NCBI RefSeq assembly: GCF_020215645.1
Contig: NZ_CP084058.1
Location: 10,230,001-10,294,000 of the forward strand
Direction: 5' to 3'
DNA: 64,000 nt
Source of the DNA: Nonomuraea gerenzanensis
GTDB lineage: Bacteria > Actinomycetota > Actinomycetes > Streptosporangiales > Streptosporangiaceae
Each line of letters begins with the position of its first letter. Position 1 is the stretch's first letter. The notes beneath the pieces are model-generated. The model did not search any database. It had not been told where the DNA came from and saw only the letters and a list, made by a program, of their open reading frames with translations. The position numbers and the translations under genes were made by a program. Below, piece by piece: positions 30,177-35,783 of the stretch.

Positions 30177-30686
30177 GTGTCGGACACGATGTCCAATCGG
30201 CCCGCGGGGGCCGGCGCCACGGGGACCGTGCCGCGGGCCAGGACCCAGGAGAGCACGTCCTCGCTGGTCACGGAGAAGGGCACCACGAGCATCGACGACG
30301 GCGTCGTCGCCAAGATCGCCGGACTGGCGGCCAGCGAGGTGTCCGGCGTGCACGCCATGGGCGGCGGCGCGGCACGGGCACTCGGCAGCATGCGAGGCAT
30401 CGTCGGCGGGGACAGGAACGTCTCCCAGGGCGTGTCGGTCGAGGTGGGTGAGCGGCAGGCGGCCGTGGACCTCGACCTCGTCGCCGAGTACGGCACCGCG
30501 ATCCCCGACCTGGCGGCCGCTGTCAGGAAGAACGTGATCGGCGCGGTGGAGCGCATGTGCGGCCTGGAGGTGACCGAGGTCAACATCCGGGTGGACGACG
30601 TGCACCTGCCCGGCCAGGACCGCGACCGCGACCGCGGGCAGGACGGCCAGAGGGGGGACTCGGAGCAGGAGCCCCGGGTCCAATGA
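30177..30686 (+). CDS. Asp23/Gls24 family envelope stress protein (first of two)
   Basis: This 169-residue protein has an Asp23/Gls24 domain at about residues 30-145 (TSIDDGVVAKIAGLAASEV and VSVEVGERQAAVDLDLVAEYG). In Staphylococcus aureus Asp23 is an abundant protein tethered to the membrane by AmaP, and its loss triggers the cell-wall stress response. An amaP-like gene ends this same operon. Both ends are low-complexity, with an Arg/Asp/Gln-rich tail. The start is GTG 30177 after AAGGGGG. The next gene starts inside the stop codon (ATGA at 30683). Confidence 0.9.
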   Translation: MSDTMSNRPAGAGATGTVPRARTQESTSSLVTEKGTTSIDDGVVAKIAGLAASEVSGVHAMGGGAARALGSMRGIVGGDRNVSQGVSVEVGERQAAVDLDLVAEYGTAIPDLAAAVRKNVIGAVERMCGLEVTEVNIRVDDVHLPGQDRDRDRGQDGQRGDSEQEPRVQ

Positions 30687-31072
30687 CAACCGCCCCTCAG
30701 GCCGGCCCGGGCGACGCGGCGAGCACCGGCTCGGGCGACGCGACGGGCGCCGGTCCGGGTGGCCCGGCGAGCGCCACGCAGGCCCGCTCCGGTGCCGGCA
30801 CCGAGACGCGGTTGCTCGCCGATCGGGTGCTGGCCTGCGACGGTGTGGCGCGGCTGTCCGGGGGGCCGTTCGGCACGGTGGCCACGTACCTGCCGGGCGA
30901 GCGCCTCATGGGCGTGTCCGCGGACGAGCGCGAGGTGGAGATCGCCATCGTCGCCACGCTGGACCGCCCGCTGCCGCAGACGGCCGACGAGGTGCGCGCG
31001 GCCGTGGCGGACCTGGCCGGGCAGCGCCCGGTGCACGTGCGCATCGACGACATCATCGTGGAGGGATCATGA
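30683..31072 (+). CDS. Hypothetical protein of the Asp23 operon
   Basis: This 129-residue protein has a Gly/Ala/Ser-rich N-terminal third, followed by a compact alpha/beta part (TRLLADRVLACDGVARLSGG, then EVEIAIVATLDRPL and PVHVRIDDIIV). The pattern resembles a divergent Asp23-like fold, with the V-H-V-R-I-D-D ending also seen in the first Asp23 protein. The ATG overlaps the upstream stop by four bases, and its own stop overlaps the next start (ATGA at 31069). Function is unknown, but coupling suggests a stoichiometric partner in the envelope-stress complex. Confidence 0.8.
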   Translation: MTTAPQAGPGDAASTGSGDATGAGPGGPASATQARSGAGTETRLLADRVLACDGVARLSGGPFGTVATYLPGERLMGVSADEREVEIAIVATLDRPLPQTADEVRAAVADLAGQRPVHVRIDDIIVEGS

Positions 31073-31257
31073 ACAACATCCAGTGGATGCCGATCATCGG
31101 CATGGCCGTCGGCATCGTGCTCGCGCTGGCCGGGGCGTTCGGCGGGCTGGGCACGTTCCTGCTCGTCCTGGTCCTGGGCGCGGTCGGCTTCCTGGTCGGG
31201 CGGATCGCCGAGACCGGGGAGATCAACCTGTCCGGGCTGTCCGTGAGGCGTAAATGA
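31069..31257 (+). CDS. Small two-helix membrane protein, DUF2273-like
   Basis: This 62-residue protein has two closely spaced hydrophobic helices (about 8-26 and 29-45) with a glycine-rich turn (AFGGLGTF) and a basic C-terminus. Small DUF2273 proteins of this type sit between asp23 and amaP genes in Firmicutes and actinobacteria and are presumed membrane partners. It is coupled on both sides by ATGA overlaps (31069 and 31254). Confidence 0.85.
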   Translation: MNNIQWMPIIGMAVGIVLALAGAFGGLGTFLLVLVLGAVGFLVGRIAETGEINLSGLSVRRK

Positions 31258-31607
31258 CGATGACGGTGCCCGCCCAGCGGCGCGCGCCCCTGCCCGCGCC
31301 CGAGCGGCGCGGGCGCACGGAGGTCGCCGACCGGGTGGTCAGCAAGATCGCCTGTGTCGCCGCCGCCGAGGTGCCCGAGGTGCGCGACGTGCAGCCGCGC
31401 GGGCTGCCGTGGACGCCGTCGGCCGGCGAGGTGCACGGGGACCAGGCCGTCGTACGGCTCAACGTGAGCGTGGCCTACCCGTCACCGCTGCACGCCGTGG
31501 CGGCCCGGCTCAGGCAGCACGTGATCGACCGGGTCGCCGCCCAGACGGGCCTGAACGTCACGCGCCTGGACATCACGATGACCGACGTGGGCGGAGACCT
31601 GCCATGA
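31254..31607 (+). CDS. Asp23/Gls24 family protein (second)
   Basis: This 117-residue protein is a second Asp23/Gls24 domain (RTEVADRVVSKIACVAAAEV, then AVVRLNVSVAYPSPLHAVA and VTRLDITMTDV), shorter than the first paralogue and without its long tails. Two Asp23 paralogues in one operon may form mixed filaments or layers beneath the membrane, which is inference. It is coupled to both neighbours by ATGA overlaps at 31254 and 31604. Confidence 0.9.
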   Translation: MTMTVPAQRRAPLPAPERRGRTEVADRVVSKIACVAAAEVPEVRDVQPRGLPWTPSAGEVHGDQAVVRLNVSVAYPSPLHAVAARLRQHVIDRVAAQTGLNVTRLDITMTDVGGDLP

Positions 31608-32293
31608 CAGCACCTGAGTCACCGCGTTTCAGTACCGCCGAGGAGGCCGCTGACAGCGCGACCGGTGACAGCGTGGACGAGCAGTCGGGCGCGTACCGGG
31701 CGCCCACTCACACCAAGGCCGCTGACAGGGCCGCGGACAGGGCCGCTGACAGGGCCGCTGTGCGGGCGTTCCGGCCGTACCGGCGGATTCCCGCCATCGT
31801 GGTCGCCACCCTGCTCGCGCTGCTGAGCCTGCTGGTGCTCGCCGAGACGGTCTCGGCGCTGGCCGGGCGGCCGCTGCGCTGGATCCCGTACGACCGCATG
31901 CTGGCCTGGGCGAGCACCACGCTGTGGTCGGACCCGCGGGTCCTGCTCGGCGCGGCCGTCGCGGCGCTGCTCGGGCTGGTGCTGCTGGCCATCGCGCTGG
32001 TGCCTGGCCGGCCGCGGCTGGTGCCCGTCCGCAGCGGCGACCCCGATCTGGTGATCGGGCTGCGGCCGAGGAGCGTCACGCGGGCCCTGGCGCACGCGGC
32101 CGAGCAGGTGCCCGGCGTGCGTTCGGCCCGTGCCACGCTGCGCGGCCACACGGTCGCCGTCACGCCGACCACGTGCCGGCGGGACGTGGACGGGTTCGGG
32201 CAGGACGTGCGCGGCGCCGTGCTGTCCAGGCTGGCCGCGCTGGACCTGGTGGAGCCGTACCGGGTGTCCGTGAATGTCAGGGAGCAACGGTGA
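31604..32293 (+). CDS. Membrane protein with DUF6286-type domain
   Basis: This 229-residue protein has a disordered N-terminus containing an ADRA repeat (residues 40-52; 12-bp DNA repeats at about 31721-31760). Two transmembrane helices follow at about 62-84 and 107-128. The C-terminal cytoplasmic or outer domain includes RPRSVTRALAHAAEQVPGV and ends VSVNVREQR. This C-terminal Asp23-like alpha/beta module resembles DUF6286 proteins of actinobacterial Asp23 operons. Its stop TGA (32291-32293) overlaps the GTG of the first micro-ORF. Confidence 0.82.
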   Translation: MTAPESPRFSTAEEAADSATGDSVDEQSGAYRAPTHTKAADRAADRAADRAAVRAFRPYRRIPAIVVATLLALLSLLVLAETVSALAGRPLRWIPYDRMLAWASTTLWSDPRVLLGAAVAALLGLVLLAIALVPGRPRLVPVRSGDPDLVIGLRPRSVTRALAHAAEQVPGVRSARATLRGHTVAVTPTTCRRDVDGFGQDVRGAVLSRLAALDLVEPYRVSVNVREQR

Positions 32294-32325
32294 GAGCGGA
32301 CGTGCACGCCAGGGAGCAGCCGTGA
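32290..32325 (+). CDS. Micro-ORF 1 of the reinitiation relay (11 codons)
   Basis: This reads V-R-A-D-V-H-A-R-E-Q-P-stop. Its GTG overlaps the TGA of the DUF6286-like gene, and its own TGA overlaps the GTG of micro-ORF 2. AGGGAG lies five bases upstream. The first residues copy the start of the amaP-like protein (M-R-V-D) and the last copy the end of the upstream protein (V-R-E-Q-R). It is probably a passage for ribosomes rather than a functional peptide. Confidence 0.55.
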   Translation: MRADVHAREQP

Positions 32326-32357
32326 GAGCGGACGCGAGCGTCAGGGAGCAGCGGTGA
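32322..32357 (+). CDS. Micro-ORF 2 of the reinitiation relay (11 codons)
   Basis: This reads V-R-A-D-A-S-V-R-E-Q-R-stop, starting with a GTG that overlaps the stop of micro-ORF 1 and ending with a TGA that overlaps the GTG of micro-ORF 3. It is the copy most like the original upstream protein end (V-R-E-Q-R). Each unit shifts the reading frame because 32 is not a multiple of three, yet the stop/start overlap keeps the chain open. Confidence 0.55.
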   Translation: MRADASVREQR

Positions 32358-32389
32358 GAGCGGACGTGCACGCCAGGGAGCAGCCATGA
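32354..32389 (+). CDS. Micro-ORF 3 of the reinitiation relay (11 codons)
   Basis: This reads V-R-A-D-V-H-A-R-E-Q-P-stop, the same peptide as micro-ORF 1. Its TGA (32387-32389) overlaps the ATG of the amaP-like gene at 32386. AGGGAG (32375-32380) inside it serves as the ribosome-binding site of amaP. Confidence 0.55.
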   Translation: MRADVHAREQP

Positions 32390-32973
32390 GAGTGGACAGG
32401 AAGACCGGGCGGGGCAACCGGTGGGGGCTGGCGCTGGTGGGGCTGGCGCTGGTGATCCTGGGCGGGTCGGCGCTGGCCCGCGGGCTCGGCGCGTTCTCGC
32501 AGAACTGGGCCGCCGCGCGCACGACGCTCGTGGACGGCAACGTGGTCGCCTTCTTCGCGCGCAACAGCCCGTGGATCTGGTGGCTGCTGGCCCTGGCCGC
32601 GCTGGTCGTGGCGGTGCTGGCGCTGCGGTGGCTGTCCGTCCAGGGACGCAGGGAGTCGCGGCGCACGCTGCGCATCGAGGACGGGCCGACCGGCGTCACC
32701 GAGGTGTCGGAGTCCGGGATGGCGCAGGCGGTGGCCGCCGACGTGGAGTCCAGCCCGGCCGTCCTGCACGCCGCCGCGCACCTGGTGGGGCCGCACCCCG
32801 AGGTACGGCTGCGCGTGGTCGCCGACGAGTCGGTGCCCATGGAGGAGCTGAGCAGGCACCTGGCGACGGTGGCGCTGCCGCACGTACGGGACGCGCTGGA
32901 CCGGGATCGGGTCCCGGCGGTGGCCCGCGTTAGCCTGGAGCCCTCACCTTCGCCGCACCGGACCGTGCGCTGA
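32386..32973 (+). CDS. amaP: Alkaline shock response membrane anchor AmaP-like protein
   Basis: This 195-residue protein has two transmembrane helices (about 13-33 and 62-84) followed by a cytoplasmic domain (RRTLRIEDGPTGVTEVSES onward). This is the layout of AmaP, which anchors Asp23 at the membrane in Staphylococcus. In the helix interval a loop of about 28 residues faces outside. The ATG at 32386 is reached through the preceding micro-ORF chain or by direct initiation at AGGGAG. It is the last gene of the coupled operon; the ABM-domain gene follows 15 bases later. Confidence 0.82.
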   Translation: MRVDRKTGRGNRWGLALVGLALVILGGSALARGLGAFSQNWAAARTTLVDGNVVAFFARNSPWIWWLLALAALVVAVLALRWLSVQGRRESRRTLRIEDGPTGVTEVSESGMAQAVAADVESSPAVLHAAAHLVGPHPEVRLRVVADESVPMEELSRHLATVALPHVRDALDRDRVPAVARVSLEPSPSPHRTVR

Positions 32974-32988
32974 CGAGAGGGGTCCTCT

Positions 32989-33372
32989 GTGTCCGTCGTG
33001 AAGATCAACGTGCTGACCGTGCCCGCCGAGATGCGGGAAGAGCTCGAACGGCGCTTCGCCAACCGCGCCGGGATGGTGGAGTCGGCCGACGGGTTCGAGT
33101 GGTTCGAGCTGCTGCGGCCGGTGGAGGGCACGGAGCGGTACCTCGTCTACACGCGCTGGCGCTCGGAGGAGGACTTCCAGAAGTGGCAGCAGGGCCAGGC
33201 GTTCCAGCGCGGCCACGCGCAGGCCGCCGCGGCGGCCCAGGGCGGGCAGGGCGGGCAGGGCGGGCAGGGCGGGCAGGGCGGGCAGGGGCACGGTCACGGG
33301 CAGGGGCCCGCGGCGACGGGGTCCGAGGTGTGGACGTTCGAGGTCGCCGAGAGCACCGGCCCCAAGGCCTGA
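32989..33372 (+). CDS. Antibiotic biosynthesis monooxygenase (ABM) domain protein, HmoA-like
   Basis: This 127-residue protein has a ferredoxin-like ABM domain (residues 1-75; FEWFELLRPVEGTERYLVYTRW and the conserved W-x-S/T-EEDF-xxW block). Similar proteins degrade haem (HmoA/MhuD) or act as monooxygenases. The C-terminal third contains five in-frame G-G-Q repeats (9-bp units near 33241-33285), followed by a His/Gly stretch, so the domain carries a flexible tail. The start is GTG 32989. It may share the Asp23 operon transcript. Confidence 0.86.
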   Translation: MSVVKINVLTVPAEMREELERRFANRAGMVESADGFEWFELLRPVEGTERYLVYTRWRSEEDFQKWQQGQAFQRGHAQAAAAAQGGQGGQGGQGGQGGQGHGHGQGPAATGSEVWTFEVAESTGPKA

Positions 33373-33378
33373 CTCCGC

Positions 33379-33987
33379 TCAGCCGTCGAGCGGGTTGCGG
33401 ATGATGCGGTCGACGATGCCGTCGCGCACGAACCGCGCCGCGAAGCTCGACGGCTTGCGCGCACCCTGGTCGGCGACGCAGACGCTGAACTCCTTGGCGA
33501 TCTCCAGCCGCGGGTACCGCTCCAGCACCTCCCGCCGCACCTCGGCGGGGATCTCGTCGGTGCGGCGGCCCGAGATGTCCATGCCGGTCGACAGCTCCAG
33601 CAGGTGCCCCTCCGGGTCCTCCTCCAGGGGCACCTCCGGCCACATGTGCCGGATGACGACCTCGCAGGCGCGCCGGCGCCGCTCGGGCGACCAGCCGGCC
33701 CCGGCGCAGAAGGCCCAGGCCACGTGCCCGCCGGCCTCCTCGTACGGCACGGTGTGGCTGTCGAACTCGGCCGCCAGCCCGATGTCGTGCAGCATGGCCG
33801 ACACGTAGAGCAGCTCCGCGTCGAACGCGATGTCGTTGGCCCGCGCGTGGGCCGCCGCCCACAGGTAGGCGCGGATCGAGTGGTTGAGCAGCGAAGGCGT
33901 GTGGTACTGGGTCGCCACCTCGAGCGCGCCGCGGGCGGCGGGCGTGTCGGGGATCACCAGGTCGTCGTATCTCACAGGCACCAGCAT
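33379..33987 (-). CDS. HD domain-containing protein
   Basis: This 202-residue metal-dependent phosphohydrolase-like protein has the HD doublet in SAMLHDIGL, with upstream His in LLNHSIRAYLWA. It fits cyanamide-hydratase/HD-family small hydrolases. The start at 33987 gives MLVPVRYDDL. It is convergent with the ABM-domain gene (6-base gap) and divergent from the heparinase-like gene. The substrate is unknown. Confidence 0.87.
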   Translation of the reverse strand: MLVPVRYDDLVIPDTPAARGALEVATQYHTPSLLNHSIRAYLWAAAHARANDIAFDAELLYVSAMLHDIGLAAEFDSHTVPYEEAGGHVAWAFCAGAGWSPERRRRACEVVIRHMWPEVPLEEDPEGHLLELSTGMDISGRRTDEIPAEVRREVLERYPRLEIAKEFSVCVADQGARKPSSFAARFVRDGIVDRIIRNPLDG

Positions 33988-34087
33988 CTCATCGGGCGGC
34001 TAACGAATCGGGCACGCAACTTGACCAGTTGATCGAGAGTCCGAAAGCATGTCCCGCCCTCACCTTTTGTCCCGAAAGGAACCTGGC

Positions 34088-35719
34088 GTGCGCCGCCTTG
34101 CGATCCCTCTTGCCCTCATGCTCGCAACCGGTGCCGTCGCGGGCCCGGCGCAGGCGGCCGACAAGGTGACGCGCACCGCCGAGTGCCAGGGCGACTGGCT
34201 GCCCGGCACGCCGACGGCCGCGGACGTCATGCAGGGCGAGATCTCGCTGGTGGGGCTGCCCGCGTACAAGCTGGGCAAGAGCATCAACTGGGACGCCAGC
34301 CCGTTCAAGAACCGGTCGTGGGAGTTCGTCTTCCACTCGCTGCGCTGGATGGGCACGCTCGTCGTCGAGTACGAGAACACCGGCGAGCGGCGCTACCTGG
34401 ACCGCGCGACCGAGATCGCCAAGGACTGGGTGGAGCACAACAGGTACGGCGCCAAGGGCACCCCGGCCTACGCCTGGAAGGACCACCCGGTCTCGCTGCG
34501 CACCCAGCCGCTGCTCTGCCTGAGCAGGCACGTCAACGCGAGCTGGCTCAAGGACAGCCTGACCGCGCACGCCAAGCTGCTGGCGAACCCGAGCCTGTAC
34601 AAGAAGGGCCACAACCACGGCATCGACCAGGACATCGCGCTCATGGGCATCGGCTGCAGGTACGGCCGCAAGGACTGGGCGAGCCTGGCCTCCAGCCGCC
34701 TGACCGGCACGGTGAAGCTGGACGTCGACGCGCAGGGCGCGCTCATGGAGCAGGCGCCGAGGTACGCCGTCTACGTCTACGGCCGCCTCCAGGTCGCCAT
34801 GACGAACATGAAGGCGTGCGAGCGCAAGGTGCCCGGCACGATCGCCGAGCGGGCCGAGGCGCTGAAGGAGTTCATCGCCCACTCGACCATGCCGAACGGC
34901 TACATGGTGCCCCTCGGTGACGGCAGCGCCGAGACCGAGCCCAAGATGGAGACGGGCACGCCGAAGCAGGAGGTCAAGGCGTACCGCGCCGGCTACGTCT
35001 TCGGCCGCACCGCCTGGGGCAAGCCGGAGTCGGCGTACTACTCGATCAGGTTCGGGCCGGGCATGAAGTTCCACGGCCACGAGGACCACCTGGGCGTCAC
35101 CTACTACGCGCAGGGCCGCGACATCCTGATGGACGGCGGCTTCCACTCCTACGAGAAGAGCTCCTACCGCTACTGGACGCTCTCCCCCGAGGCGCACAAC
35201 GTGCCGACCGTGGTGGGCGCCAGGTTCCGGCCCCGTACGGCCAGCAAGCTCGTCGAGAGCGCGTACGGCAAGGACCGGCAGGCGTTCAAGGTGACCGACA
35301 AGGCGTACGGGGTCAGCCGTACCAGGTCGGTGCTGGTCAACCACGGCCAGGACGTGATGGCGGTGCTGGACACGGCCTCGGGCGGCAAGAAGGTCAGCAA
35401 CATCTGGCGCTTCGCCCCGTCACTCAAGGTCGTCTCCAGCGGCGGCGGCAAGGTGGTGCTGGGCGACGGCAAGTTCAAGGTCACCCTGCTGCAGTTCTCC
35501 TCGTGCGACAAGGTCGGCGGGCAGAAGGTGGAGCGGGGCGGCAAGCTGGGCTGGGTCTCCCCCACGTACCTGTCGAAGCAGGCCACGAACGTGGTGGTGT
35601 CGCCGGCGGCGAAGTCGCTGCTGACGGTGATCGTGCCGGGGACCGACTCGCCCAAGGTGTCGTGCTCCGGGGGGAAGGTCACGGTGGACGGCGTGTCCTT
35701 CTCGTCGGGCCTGATCTAG
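34088..35719 (+). CDS. Secreted heparinase II/III-like polysaccharide lyase
   Basis: This 543-residue protein has a Sec signal peptide (VRRLAIPLALMLATGAVAGP, cleavage after AQA near residue 25). An alpha/alpha toroid domain carries NHGIDQDIALMGIG, with catalytic-type Asn/His, and a beta-sandwich domain begins near FHGHEDHLGVTYYAQGRD. This is the heparinase II/III (PL12/PL15-like) arrangement for beta-elimination of uronic-acid polysaccharides. GTG 34088 is preferred over 34049 because AAAGGAA is six bases upstream and the signal peptide then has normal length. Confidence 0.85.
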   Translation: MRRLAIPLALMLATGAVAGPAQAADKVTRTAECQGDWLPGTPTAADVMQGEISLVGLPAYKLGKSINWDASPFKNRSWEFVFHSLRWMGTLVVEYENTGERRYLDRATEIAKDWVEHNRYGAKGTPAYAWKDHPVSLRTQPLLCLSRHVNASWLKDSLTAHAKLLANPSLYKKGHNHGIDQDIALMGIGCRYGRKDWASLASSRLTGTVKLDVDAQGALMEQAPRYAVYVYGRLQVAMTNMKACERKVPGTIAERAEALKEFIAHSTMPNGYMVPLGDGSAETEPKMETGTPKQEVKAYRAGYVFGRTAWGKPESAYYSIRFGPGMKFHGHEDHLGVTYYAQGRDILMDGGFHSYEKSSYRYWTLSPEAHNVPTVVGARFRPRTASKLVESAYGKDRQAFKVTDKAYGVSRTRSVLVNHGQDVMAVLDTASGGKKVSNIWRFAPSLKVVSSGGGKVVLGDGKFKVTLLQFSSCDKVGGQKVERGGKLGWVSPTYLSKQATNVVVSPAAKSLLTVIVPGTDSPKVSCSGGKVTVDGVSFSSGLI

Positions 35720-35783
35720 CTCGTCCGGATATTGACACCCGGCCGCTCTTACCCGCGGGCGGCCGGGGCCGCATCATCGCGGT

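Larger units (their letters stand above)
32278..32397 (+). repeat. 32-bp tandem repeat of a stop/start junction (about 3.7 copies)
   Basis: Copies begin at 32278, 32310, 32342 and 32374, exactly 32 bases apart. Each holds a ribosome-binding site (AGGGAG), the tail codons of the upstream gene and the start codons of the downstream gene. Starts fall at GTG 32290, GTG 32322, GTG 32354 and ATG 32386. Confidence 0.95.
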
